From contig CAZGYB010000001.1 in the NCBI GenBank assembly GCA_964530235.1, forward strand, positions 186,001 through 250,000: a stretch of 64,000 bases of DNA. The letters are read 5' to 3'. Made by a program: the position numbers and the translations under genes. The first letter of the stretch is position 1, and each line of letters begins with the position of its first letter. Origin of the DNA: UM-FILTER-33-9 sp964530235 (GTDB taxonomy: Bacteria; Patescibacteriota; Microgenomatia; UBA1406; GWC2-37-13). Below the pieces are notes generated by a model that was not told the origin of the DNA, did no database searches, and saw only the letters and a list, made by a program, of their open reading frames with translations. Of the stretch, positions 1-8,730 are shown one piece after another.

Positions 1-694
1 CATCAAGTTTTCCGGATAGAGCTGGAATTACTTTTCCGACTGCCTTTGCTGCACCGGTTGTTGATGGACTGATATTAAGGGCTGCAGCACGGGATCTATC
101 GGGTTTTTTGTTCGCTTCATCCAATAAAGACTGGGTTGCGGTATATGCATGGACTGTTGTTACATAGCCTGAAACAATGTTTAGGGCTTCATGGAGAACT
201 TTAAACATCGGCGCAGCACAGTTTGTCGTACATGAGGCATTTGAAATCACCGTCTCATTTGCCCAATCAAGAGCATCATCATTCACTCCGAGAACTACAT
301 GAGTTGTATCATCATCTTTTGAAGGCGCAGTCAGTAATACTTTTTTCACGGTTCCCCGGATGTGTTTGGATAAATCTTCTTTTGTAGTAAACGCCCCGCT
401 CGCATCAACCACCACATCAACCCCATATTGATCCCAGGGAATTTCAGAAGGTTCGGCAATAAGGGTAGCAGGAACAAGCACTCCGTCAATGGTAATCCCA
501 TTTTCAACCGCTTTCACTGTTTTTGAATACCTCCGGTACACCGAGTCATACTGGAGTAAATAAGCAAGCATGTCCGGTGCGGTTTTGCGGGTATTAATTG
601 CAACAATATCAAAACTGTTCCGCTCCAGAGCAATTCGAGTAAATGCACGCCCAATCCTTCCAAATCCATTCAATCCTACTTTTATTCGTTTCAT
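1..694 (-). CDS. gap: Glyceraldehyde-3-phosphate dehydrogenase, type I (C-terminus beyond window)
   Basis: Oxidises glyceraldehyde-3-phosphate to 1,3-bisphosphoglycerate in glycolysis, reversible in gluconeogenesis. The first 231 residues are present. The N-terminal Rossmann motif G-x-N-G-F-G-R-I-G-R and the catalytic S-C-T-T-N-C segment are both readable on the reverse strand. The 3' end of the gene lies outside the window. A perfect TATAAT (complement of 705-710) sits 10 bases before the ATG with no Shine-Dalgarno, suggesting a leaderless start. It is followed in the same orientation by FBPase and aldolase genes further right, making a small central-carbon block. Confidence 0.96.
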   Translation of the reverse strand, partial: MKRIKVGLNGFGRIGRAFTRIALERNSFDIVAINTRKTAPDMLAYLLQYDSVYRRYSKTVKAVENGITIDGVLVPATLIAEPSEIPWDQYGVDVVVDASGAFTTKEDLSKHIRGTVKKVLLTAPSKDDDTTHVVLGVNDDALDWANETVISNASCTTNCAAPMFKVLHEALNIVSGYVTTVHAYTATQSLLDEANKKPDRSRAAALNISPSTTGAAKAVGKVIPALSGKLD

Positions 695-714
695 AGATAG
701 CTAAATTATAATTA

Positions 715-1671
715 TTAACTTCCGGTCATATCGATATATCGACTAACCTCATTTTTACTTCCTAACACAATAGGAACACGTTGAGTAAACTCCGAAGGTT
801 TCATATCTAAGGGGTTTATGCCGTTCGAAACTGCCTTCCCGCCCGCCTGTTGCACCAAATACGCCATTGGGTTAACTTCGTACATGAGTCTTAATTTTCC
901 GTTTACATTTTTCGAATCTGCCGGATACAGAAAAATCCCCCCTTTGCACAATATCCTATGTACATCCGCAACCATTGCTCCGGTATAACGAAGCGTGTGT
1001 TTGGTTTGACCATGTTTTAGTGAATCGAGATACTCTCTGTCTTTTTCCGACAATGCAGGATAATTTCCCTCGTTCACCGCATATGTTTTTCCATTCTCTG
1101 GAATACGCATGTCCGGATGGGACAAGAGATAACTGCCGATTGAAGGATCCAGTGTAAATCCATGCACTCCGTTTCCACATGAATACACAAAAAGTGTGCT
1201 TGGACCATACAGGATATAGCCTGCTGCAACTTGCTGTTTCCCACTTTGCAACAACGTATCAGCTTTCCGATACACGGAAAAAATTGTCCCGATACTTCCG
1301 CTAACATCAATGTTTGATGACCCATCAAGCGGATCAAAAAAAACCGAGTAATGACCTGCGTTTGTTTTAACCAGATATGGTTTTTCTGTTTCTTCTGAGG
1401 CAACTGCATAAACCTGTCCTGAATCAATAAGTGTATCTCGTAACAATCGGTCGCTGTATGCGTCGAGTTTCTGCACCTCATCGCCGTATGTGTTTTTTAC
1501 TCCGGTCTGACCTAAAATATCAACCAGTCCTGTTCTGCGCAAATGGCTTGCGATAATCTTTGAAGCATTTTCAATAAGGGTTAAAAGCAGGGTAAATGAA
1601 CCAGTAGCGCCTTGAAATTTCCGCTCCTCTCTTAAAATGTGCTCTGTCAGCGTCGTTACCGCATGATACAT
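715..1671 (-). CDS. fbp: Fructose-1,6-bisphosphatase class I
   Basis: Hydrolyses fructose-1,6-bisphosphate to fructose-6-phosphate, the committed step of gluconeogenesis. The family signatures are visible: A-T-G-S-F-T-L-L-L near the N-terminus, Y-G-D-E-V-Q-K-L-D, and the metal/phosphate-binding F-D-P-L-D-G-S-S-N-I-D. The length (318 residues) is close to the usual 330. The frame stays open to a TTG at 1710, but that would overlap the aldolase stop. The ATG at 1671 lies 7 bases after that stop and aligns with the normal N-terminus, so I chose it. It is probably cotranscribed with the aldolase, joining two consecutive gluconeogenic steps. Confidence 0.95.
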   Translation of the reverse strand: MYHAVTTLTEHILREERKFQGATGSFTLLLTLIENASKIIASHLRRTGLVDILGQTGVKNTYGDEVQKLDAYSDRLLRDTLIDSGQVYAVASEETEKPYLVKTNAGHYSVFFDPLDGSSNIDVSGSIGTIFSVYRKADTLLQSGKQQVAAGYILYGPSTLFVYSCGNGVHGFTLDPSIGSYLLSHPDMRIPENGKTYAVNEGNYPALSEKDREYLDSLKHGQTKHTLRYTGAMVADVHRILCKGGIFLYPADSKNVNGKLRLMYEVNPMAYLVQQAGGKAVSNGINPLDMKPSEFTQRVPIVLGSKNEVSRYIDMTGS

Positions 1672-1678
1672 AAAATTA

Positions 1679-2584
1679 TTATGAATGATAAATCTCAAGC
1701 GCCTCTGCAACAGTCTTATTTTCTACTGTAATCGCATAGATGGCATTGCAGAACCGTACTGCCTCATCAAGCGGTTTCTGGTGAATATTGCGACCTGTTG
1801 CATTTCCTGAAGTTCCTCCGGTGTGGATCTGCGCATAGAGTCCCTCCAAAAACTTCTCAACATCGGTGCTTGACCCACCCGCACACACCACCTTTGTTTT
1901 CCCCGCAGCTTTTACTGCCTGCTGTAAAAGAACCGCCGAATCCTGTCCCTCTTTTTTCGGAGCATTTACTTTCACGAAATCCGCACCAAGACAAGCTGCA
2001 ACTCCCGCTGCGCCGGCAATAACATCCGGATCTTTTTCATCCGGAACCGATTTCCCCCGCGGGTATACCCAAAGCGTAGCAACCAGTCCATGCTGATGAG
2101 CATCGTATACTATCTGAACTGCATCACGAAGCATTTCTCCTTCGAACGTGCTTCCTAAATAAACGGTGTATCCAACCCCGACAATATTTAGTCCGCTGTT
2201 TTTTTTGAGCTCTACAACTTTGCTCACCGGAAACAAAAGAACGCTTCTGGGATCCTGCACGTCTTTTTTGACTAAATTTGTTTTTGTGTTCAGTTTCACC
2301 ATATAGGGAATTTCCAAAAAGTCTTTCCCATACTGCGCAATCAACCCGTAATGAGTTGCAAACACTCCTATTTTTGCCGTGCTCGCAATGCGAAAAAGAT
2401 GAACTGGGTCTCCATCTTCAACTGCAATACCTTCTCCGTAAAAATCTTTGTTCAGGTGTTCGGTTTTTTGATCACCTGCAAAGAGCATAAGTCTTCCGCT
2501 GTCGCGCGTCATGGTTGAATAGTTTTTTATGTACTCTTTTACCGCAGATTCGGGAATATCAGCAGGAACATGAAGCGTTTTCAT
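1679..2584 (-). CDS. Class I fructose-bisphosphate aldolase (archaeal-type, DeoC/LacD superfamily)
   Basis: Reversible aldol cleavage and condensation of fructose-1,6-bisphosphate through a Schiff-base lysine. The sequence has the TIM-barrel pattern of this family: L-F-A-G-D-Q-K-T-E-H near residue 35, W-V-Y-P-R-G-K-S in the middle, D-F-V-K-V-N-A-P with the likely Schiff-base lysine, and the phosphate-binding C-A-G-G-S-S and H-T-G-G-T-S-G loops. At 301 residues it resembles archaeal FBA I rather than the class II metal aldolase common in other bacteria. The stop is 7 bases before the FBPase ATG, implying one transcript. I do not see the fused aldolase/phosphatase found in some archaea: here the two activities are separate genes. 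Confidence 0.9.
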   Translation of the reverse strand: MKTLHVPADIPESAVKEYIKNYSTMTRDSGRLMLFAGDQKTEHLNKDFYGEGIAVEDGDPVHLFRIASTAKIGVFATHYGLIAQYGKDFLEIPYMVKLNTKTNLVKKDVQDPRSVLLFPVSKVVELKKNSGLNIVGVGYTVYLGSTFEGEMLRDAVQIVYDAHQHGLVATLWVYPRGKSVPDEKDPDVIAGAAGVAACLGADFVKVNAPKKEGQDSAVLLQQAVKAAGKTKVVCAGGSSTDVEKFLEGLYAQIHTGGTSGNATGRNIHQKPLDEAVRFCNAIYAITVENKTVAEALEIYHS

Positions 2585-2656
2585 AGTTGTTAAATGAACT
2601 AATAGTACTTCATTATGCCATATTTACATAGTTGTGCAAGCCGAAAAGAAAACAAG

Positions 2657-2662
2657 TATACT
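2657..2662 (+). promoter_or_regulatory. -10 box (TATACT) for a leaderless HIT gene
   Basis: TATACT is followed by 6 bases and then GTG at 2669, the spacing repeated at many other starts in this window. A weak -35-like TTGTGC lies at 2632-2637, 19 bases upstream. This placement makes the GTG the likely first translated codon. Confidence 0.5.
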
Positions 2663-2668
2663 TGTCTT

Positions 2669-3055
2669 GTGGAAGACTGTATTTTCTGCAAAATTGTGCT
2701 GGGTCAAATTCCATCCTTTTCTGTTTACGAGGATGAGCGCTTTATCGGGTTTCTTGATATTTCACCGGTGAGTTCCGGACATACCCTCCTTATTCCAAGA
2801 CAGCATTACCGATGGGTGTATGATGTGCCGAATTTCGGTTTATACTGGGAAACTGCAAAACAGCTTGCGCTGACAATTCAAAAAAAGACACTCGCCTTAT
2901 CCATCAGCTACTTAACCGTTGGAGACCAGGTTCCCCATGCGCATATTCATATAATTCCCCGCTTCAAAGATGGTGGCGGAATACTTGAACTGAAAAATAT
3001 CAAAAAAGTCTCCACTGAAGAACTCAAAGAAACTGCAAAAAAAATTCGAGGTTAA
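2669..3055 (+). CDS. HIT family nucleotide hydrolase
   Basis: Histidine-triad protein, a small nucleotide-binding hydrolase or transferase of the HINT/Fhit type; the exact substrate cannot be read from sequence. The triad H-A-H-I-H-I-I-P-R is near the C-terminus, and the typical N-terminal C-I-F-C-K-I segment follows the start at once. The frame is open to an ATG at 2615, but the extra 18 residues match nothing in the family. GTG at 2669 places the conserved start correctly and sits 6 bases after a -10 box. It ends overlapping by 4 bases the convergent PilX-like gene. Confidence 0.9.
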   Translation: MEDCIFCKIVLGQIPSFSVYEDERFIGFLDISPVSSGHTLLIPRQHYRWVYDVPNFGLYWETAKQLALTIQKKTLALSISYLTVGDQVPHAHIHIIPRFKDGGGILELKNIKKVSTEELKETAKKIRG

Positions 3056-3849
3056 AATCCGGTCACAAAAAAATCCGTCGGAATCTGGGGATATGATTGA
3101 AACAGCTGGATTCGTTTTGCAACTCCACCAGCAGTTCTCGCTTCAGAAACAACGGTTTTTCCCTGGAGCGGAAGATTGCTGCTCCCCTGCAGTGCAAGCT
3201 GGGTACTGTTGAACAGTGCGCGAACCATAAACAATCTGGTGTCACCGGTAATCGGAACTGCGGATGTTTTGTAACCGAATGAAACACCGCCAACGGGAAC
3301 CGCATTTGCAGAGGCAGCTAAACTCGAAGATGCCATATATGAGCAAGGATCGGTAAGGTAGCGTGTTATTGAGTTGTCGTCTTTTACCCGAACAATCTCA
3401 AGAACGACTCCCTGTCCGTCATCTGCACACGATCCCTGAAAATACAACGTTACATTTCCTGAAAAGTAGTTTGTAAATGAGTTAACACCATTTGCGGTAG
3501 AAAAATCGCTTAGATAGAATGTGTATGTTTCATCTTTCTGGAGGAGAGGTGAAACAAAGGTTTGAGAAGTAGTATTTAAAACCTCTGCCGTTCCGGTGAT
3601 ACCGGACTCCAAACCGACAAGGCTTCCGAGGGAAACTGCGGTTCCCGGACTGTTTTTCAGCGCAGCTTCAAGCCCTGCTTCAGCAGCGCTTAGTGCCCGT
3701 TGGGACTCCTGTTCCAGAATGCTGATCTGTGTTTCTGTGGTGGTGTTGAATGCAACGGTCATCACAACCGTAATCACGGTTGCCAGAAGCATAACAGTGA
3801 TGAGGAGCACCTGCCCCTTTTGTGTGTTATTGTAATTTTTTCCAGTCAT
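3052..3849 (-). CDS. PilX-like pilus assembly protein (type IV pilin-like N-terminus)
   Basis: A 265-residue protein with a short basic N-terminus, the segment K-G-Q-V-L-L-I-T-V-M-L-L-A-T and then one long hydrophobic helix. This is followed by E-Q-E-S-Q-R-A-L-S-A-A-E-A-G-L-E-A-A-L, typical of PilX N-terminal domains: a minor pilin with a class III-like signal sequence. The remaining 200 residues look like an extracellular beta domain with a pair of cysteines (C-A-D-D and C-S-Y). The start overlaps the end of the 1603-residue secreted protein by 23 bases, so the two are probably translated together. By analogy with PilX/PilY1, the large neighbour may be presented at a pilus tip. The pilus machinery itself is not in the window. 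Confidence 0.75.
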   Translation of the reverse strand: MTGKNYNNTQKGQVLLITVMLLATVITVVMTVAFNTTTETQISILEQESQRALSAAEAGLEAALKNSPGTAVSLGSLVGLESGITGTAEVLNTTSQTFVSPLLQKDETYTFYLSDFSTANGVNSFTNYFSGNVTLYFQGSCADDGQGVVLEIVRVKDDNSITRYLTDPCSYMASSSLAASANAVPVGGVSFGYKTSAVPITGDTRLFMVRALFNSTQLALQGSSNLPLQGKTVVSEARTAGGVAKRIQLFQSYPQIPTDFFVTGF

Positions 3850-6800
3850 AGGTACTAATAGATAAATACGGTAATAAGTCTACATATTTATTCATATCAA
3901 AAACTACAAATAATGATGGCCTTGATACAACGGTGTTTTGCCGTTCGTTCACAAACTCAGTTCCGCTTGAAAGATGAATGAGGTTTCCTTTTACTTTCAA
4001 GCCCGCACCAACTCCAGTTTTTATGGTATTTGCAATGAAAATACCATTGGCTTCTGAAGTGGTATCGCTGAACTCAATTTCATCCGCAATAACGGCAACC
4101 GACTTTGCAGGACTAAAGTTGCCTTGTATAACCGCCGTTCCTTCAACAATAAGTACACTATTAAAATTACCGATTGATGATGCGTTTAGCCAAACAGGAA
4201 CTGAACCTTCATACAGATAAATTCCGTTTCCGGTTATTTGAGTTACATCTGTTATGGTTTTGTACTCCTTGCGTGACTTCACATATTCAACAAACCGGGA
4301 CGGTGCAAAGCTGACCGGCGTAGCGTATGTTATCCCGCCAACTGGATACCAGTTTGAGGCAGAATAACCAGAACTGTTTGTCCCCAGGTTAAACCCGCCG
4401 TTTCGCAATACTGACCCAGCGGTATTCCCCGTTCCATCGGTGATAATAAAATATTTTGCAGAAGTATCATCAGAGTCATACGGCGTAACTAAACTGGGAT
4501 ATACATTATTTCGGTTACTGCTTCTGCTTATAAAAGAGGTGCTTTTCGTTTTTATAAATCCTTCACCGTCATAAGAAAGAAAAAGCGGAACAGTTATGTC
4601 GGTATCTGGCGGAGTAGCACCGGGCGGATCAAGATCAACTGTAATTGTATTCTCAGGAGAACCACCGCAGTTGTTTCCGGTTCTCCAGTCAACCGCATTG
4701 TATCCAGAGTGATTTGCCCTCAGTGTAATTAACTGATCGGGCAATAGACAGGGGGTTGATTGATTATCAACCTCAATGTTGCATGAGTAGCTAGACTGAT
4801 TTGTGGTACATGTATAAGTTACCCCTGGCGTTGTATCAAACTCCAATGATAAATTCCCGTTATCCAGGGTCGTTGTTGTCGTACAGTCACCTGGTCCGGT
4901 ACCCGGATCTTCTTCATAACTTCCCTCGATATGAATTGTTGGATACAGCGTTGGAGTTGGAATTGTAAGAGTTGATAGCTGATCCGGTGGAGTTGACCAG
5001 GTCGATTGTTGATTAAATCTGTCTCGCGAACGAACATGTGCATATAACTCAGTCCCTCCGGGATACGGGGTTACGCCAATGGCTCCAGTCGGAACAATCC
5101 ATCCGTTCGTCCACCCACCCACAACCGAAGTAAATCCACCGCTTGCGTTAACTGTATCGCTTGTTGAAACCTGAGCCCAATACGGAGAACTGTGCAATCC
5201 TCCACACCCAGTATCTGTCACAGCATCCCAACTGTACTGCGGAAAGTATTTACCTGGACAGGTTTGGTCTGGAACAACGCTTAAATTCCTTCCGCCTGGA
5301 ATGTTCGACGCAGACTGATCAACCTCAAAGGTTTCTGTGGTAAATCCACTATCCCCACAGGCAAATTGGGCAAGTACCCGCCATGTTGCTGTTCCTGTTT
5401 TTGTTTCTGCATCATTTGCACAGTTTAATGCGTTAACCGTATAGGAATTACTTGAAACGCTGCTATCGTTCATACACCACCACTCAATTCCACTCCCATC
5501 AGTAACATATAACTGGAACTGATATCCGATTGCTCCTGCAACCGGATTCCAAGTGTATGTCCGTAAAATACTGTTTTCACAAATAAGGTTTGGAGAAAGG
5601 TTTGAAGGAGCAGTTGTTGCACAAGGACCAGTCGTTGGAGTTGGAGTGGGTGGAGGTGATGTTGGAGTTGGAGTGACAGGAGGCGGAATGGTACAGTGAA
5701 TACCAATATTTACCGTAGTAGAGCTATTCATACCTCCCACAGATCCACTCAGTGGAGTAGTAACCGTACAGTTTCTAACTCCTGGGATGTCAAGATCACC
5801 CACAGTAACTGTGTAAGTCGCATCGGGATCAACCACAAAGTAATAATACCCTCCGGATTGACCCGGTCTGCGACGGTACTTTGGATTTTCTCCGTAAATA
5901 GTCTTTCCTGCAGGCCCGGAAAGGAGTAGCTCAAAACTGTCTAAATTCGGAATATTGGGGTTATTGTTTGTTCCACAACTTGGACCAATCCAACCAAACG
6001 TTGCACTACTCAATTGCTCATCCATCCGGCCGGCTTGGAAACAACCGTTATCATATACTCCGTCCTGATCATAGTCAAAAAATATATCACCGTTAATCTG
6101 TGGATAGTTGACAGGAGTTGTTGGTGTTGGAGGAACAGGCGTACTGGTGGGCGGTACAGATGTTGGAGTAGGTGAAGGAGTCGGACAAACTATACTTCTG
6201 TAATTCGAAAAATTGGTGAAATTATTAGTTACCCGACCTTGTACTGTTCTTCCTGGAGGTATTCCTGGTGTCGGGCCAGTATTGTTATTATCATGATGGG
6301 TGGTAAGCGGTGAAGTTGCTGCAGCATTATACCACCATTTACCAGTATTATCATTTACCTGAATTCCGGATGCCCCAGACCAAGTCCATCTAACAGGCGT
6401 TGTTCCTGTTGATGGATCAAAGGCTTGACAAACAGGCACCGGAGGGGTAAGAGCAGCTGGCGGAGTTGTTGGAGTTGGCGTGTTAGTTGGCGTTGGAGTA
6501 TTTGTAGGTGTTGCCGTTGGGACTGGAGCGGCAGGACAAGCGCATGTCGCATAGGTAGTTTGTTCCGTACTGCTGTTGCGGTTTGGCTCAGCGCCGTCTT
6601 TTGCCTGACGAATAAGTAAATTAAATGTTCCTCCTTCATGTCCGGAACAAGAAACAGAGTATGATGGACTTAAGCAGGTAGTACCATATTCACCGTTATT
6701 AATCGCAGTTCCCTGGCCTTGACCATTCCAATTGCCTTGCAACCAATACACTTCGGCCTTTCCGCTACAGTTTCCGCATCCAACATCATTTGAGGCAGTC

Positions 6801-8638
6801 CAGGTGAAATTACAGTTTCCTCCACTATGCGTCCCTGTTGCGACACCCGGCATTGCAGGCGCGTTCTGGTCAACCTGAATCGTCTGGGGATTAGCTGGTA
6901 TTGTTGGCTCAGTACAAGCACTTGTTGAAGAACGCGCACGCGCACCCCAATAATATGTGCCTGTTCCCGAAACTGAACATCCTGAAGAATAAGTATAGGG
7001 ATTTGACGTTTGCCAACCGCTATTGCATGACCATGGACTTCCAAAACCAATATCCGTATCAACATCAATCTGAATGCTGGTTGCCGGACTATTATACGAG
7101 GCGCTCAAAGCCGGAATATTCTGATAACAACCTGATGAGGGTGTTTGGCCTGAAACCGTACATTGACTTGGCACTGCTGTCGGTGGAATTGGTGTAGGAG
7201 AAGGACACACTTGTACATCAACCTGATTTGTATATGCAAGATAAACATTACATGTTGCATCTGCACAGGACTTTACGTTGTACTGATAACGATAGAGTGG
7301 AGAGTTAGTTAGATCGTTTGTATCTCTGTAAGACGTTCCATTTTGGTTTACCAAAGCATATTCATATGCCCATGTGCTTCCCGTCCCCCAACCATGTTTT
7401 TTAGAAACATAGTATCTTACCTCATTTGAACTATCGGTCCAATTAAGATCAACAAAAGGATGTGCTGGGTCAGAAATATTTACGCATGAAACAGTTAATG
7501 GCCCAGGAGGAGCAAGGGTTGGACATGCCACGTTCACTTGATTGGTGTAGCCCGATTGAATAGTACAAGATGCATTTCCACATGATTTCACATTGTACCC
7601 ATAAGTATTTCCGTAAACTACCGCAGTATCAGCATATGTATGTACATTTTGTCCAACCGTAGCATAATTAAGAACAAAGGGATCGTTGTTGATTTTTTTA
7701 GCAATTCTATAACTATACTCGTTTGACGACTCACCCCAGTTCAAATTTACCGGGCCCAAGAGCTGAGTACAGGTTCCAGTTAACGAAGGATTTGGCGGTG
7801 GAGCAAGAGTTGGACAAATTACTCCATTGATTTGGACTGCATACGCCTGATCTGTACATCCTGCATTTGCGCACGATTTTACATTATAGTTATACGAAAC
7901 TCCTGGAGTTACATTCGGGTCAGAGTAGCTTGATCCATTTTGCCCAATTGTTGCATAATTTGTATTAAAACTTTGTCCAGGTTCCTGTCTCGCTACAACA
8001 TAATTGTATTCATTAGAAGAATCAACCCATGTCAGACTGACAGGTCCTCCTGGCCCAGGACATGAACCTGCAAGCGATGTTGGAGGTCGAACACACTCAA
8101 AAACATCATGTACTCCGGATGTTTGTGTTACTCCATCTTGCGCAACAGTATGAATCCAACTGTCAAAATTATAAACACCGGCCTGCCTGCTCCAGGTATG
8201 AGAACGAACAGATGTGTTGGTTTCGTTAAAACAAAAGTCTCCTGCATTTAAAGCGCCACAATTACCGCTCCATGGATTGTTCTGCGCATCAAGACGAAGT
8301 TTAAACTGCGATACATTGGAATTTGAGTGATTCCATGTACAATTAATGTCGTAATTTGCACACGCACAATTATAGTTTGTTACCGGTGCAACAGTTGGGG
8401 TTGGGGTTGGACAAGTACAATTTGTATAATCAGGACAATCTGGATCACGACATCGTTCTATATCAAGTTTGCAAAATAAACCAGTATTACATCCATTGTG
8501 ATTGTATTGACAGCTCTGATCACAAGAATATTCTGCGAGAACAAAAAAGTTGCGAGATCTTTTTTCAACTGCAATAACACATAGGAAAAAACCTAAAACA
8601 ACAACTATGCTCCATTTGGAAACAGAAGTGAAATTCAT
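3827..8638 (-). CDS. Giant secreted adhesin-like protein with Fn3-like repeats and Pro/Thr linkers
   Basis: 1603 residues. A signal peptide or anchor (S-I-V-V-V-L-G-F-F-L-C-V) comes first, then a Cys-rich segment (about residues 38-75) resembling a knotted module. Next are at least three tandem Fn3-like repeats of about 95 residues (roughly 185-475), each with a S-S-N-E motif, Y-N-V-K-S-C and a closing C-P linker. Further beta-rich modules are separated by P-T-P-T linkers. A DxDxDG-type calcium-like loop (Y-D-Q-D-G-V-Y-D-N-G) lies mid-protein in a SdrD-like segment. The last 200 residues look like a beta-helix (repeated I-V-E-G-x-A, I-A-D-E-I, I-K-T-G-V). Function is unknown; surface adhesion or a pilus-tip role is inferred from the adjoining PilX-like gene. 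Confidence 0.85.
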   Translation of the reverse strand: MNFTSVSKWSIVVVLGFFLCVIAVEKRSRNFFVLAEYSCDQSCQYNHNGCNTGLFCKLDIERCRDPDCPDYTNCTCPTPTPTVAPVTNYNCACANYDINCTWNHSNSNVSQFKLRLDAQNNPWSGNCGALNAGDFCFNETNTSVRSHTWSRQAGVYNFDSWIHTVAQDGVTQTSGVHDVFECVRPPTSLAGSCPGPGGPVSLTWVDSSNEYNYVVARQEPGQSFNTNYATIGQNGSSYSDPNVTPGVSYNYNVKSCANAGCTDQAYAVQINGVICPTLAPPPNPSLTGTCTQLLGPVNLNWGESSNEYSYRIAKKINNDPFVLNYATVGQNVHTYADTAVVYGNTYGYNVKSCGNASCTIQSGYTNQVNVACPTLAPPGPLTVSCVNISDPAHPFVDLNWTDSSNEVRYYVSKKHGWGTGSTWAYEYALVNQNGTSYRDTNDLTNSPLYRYQYNVKSCADATCNVYLAYTNQVDVQVCPSPTPIPPTAVPSQCTVSGQTPSSGCYQNIPALSASYNSPATSIQIDVDTDIGFGSPWSCNSGWQTSNPYTYSSGCSVSGTGTYYWGARARSSTSACTEPTIPANPQTIQVDQNAPAMPGVATGTHSGGNCNFTWTASNDVGCGNCSGKAEVYWLQGNWNGQGQGTAINNGEYGTTCLSPSYSVSCSGHEGGTFNLLIRQAKDGAEPNRNSSTEQTTYATCACPAAPVPTATPTNTPTPTNTPTPTTPPAALTPPVPVCQAFDPSTGTTPVRWTWSGASGIQVNDNTGKWWYNAAATSPLTTHHDNNNTGPTPGIPPGRTVQGRVTNNFTNFSNYRSIVCPTPSPTPTSVPPTSTPVPPTPTTPVNYPQINGDIFFDYDQDGVYDNGCFQAGRMDEQLSSATFGWIGPSCGTNNNPNIPNLDSFELLLSGPAGKTIYGENPKYRRRPGQSGGYYYFVVDPDATYTVTVGDLDIPGVRNCTVTTPLSGSVGGMNSSTTVNIGIHCTIPPPVTPTPTSPPPTPTPTTGPCATTAPSNLSPNLICENSILRTYTWNPVAGAIGYQFQLYVTDGSGIEWWCMNDSSVSSNSYTVNALNCANDAETKTGTATWRVLAQFACGDSGFTTETFEVDQSASNIPGGRNLSVVPDQTCPGKYFPQYSWDAVTDTGCGGLHSSPYWAQVSTSDTVNASGGFTSVVGGWTNGWIVPTGAIGVTPYPGGTELYAHVRSRDRFNQQSTWSTPPDQLSTLTIPTPTLYPTIHIEGSYEEDPGTGPGDCTTTTTLDNGNLSLEFDTTPGVTYTCTTNQSSYSCNIEVDNQSTPCLLPDQLITLRANHSGYNAVDWRTGNNCGGSPENTITVDLDPPGATPPDTDITVPLFLSYDGEGFIKTKSTSFISRSSNRNNVYPSLVTPYDSDDTSAKYFIITDGTGNTAGSVLRNGGFNLGTNSSGYSASNWYPVGGITYATPVSFAPSRFVEYVKSRKEYKTITDVTQITGNGIYLYEGSVPVWLNASSIGNFNSVLIVEGTAVIQGNFSPAKSVAVIADEIEFSDTTSEANGIFIANTIKTGVGAGLKVKGNLIHLSSGTEFVNERQNTVVSRPSLFVVFDMNKYVDLLPYLSISTYDWKKLQ

Positions 8639-8730
8639 GGTTAGGTACTAATATTCATAGTATCGAAACACGGGGAGAAAAACAAGTTCTTTTCTCAATT
8701 TCCTTCTTGATAAAATATAATATGACATTC

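Noticed and set aside
3978..7197. Forward-strand and other-frame ORFs across the giant secreted protein gene
   Set aside because: They are short, lack starts with the local promoter pattern and mirror the repetitive Thr/Pro coding of the real gene.
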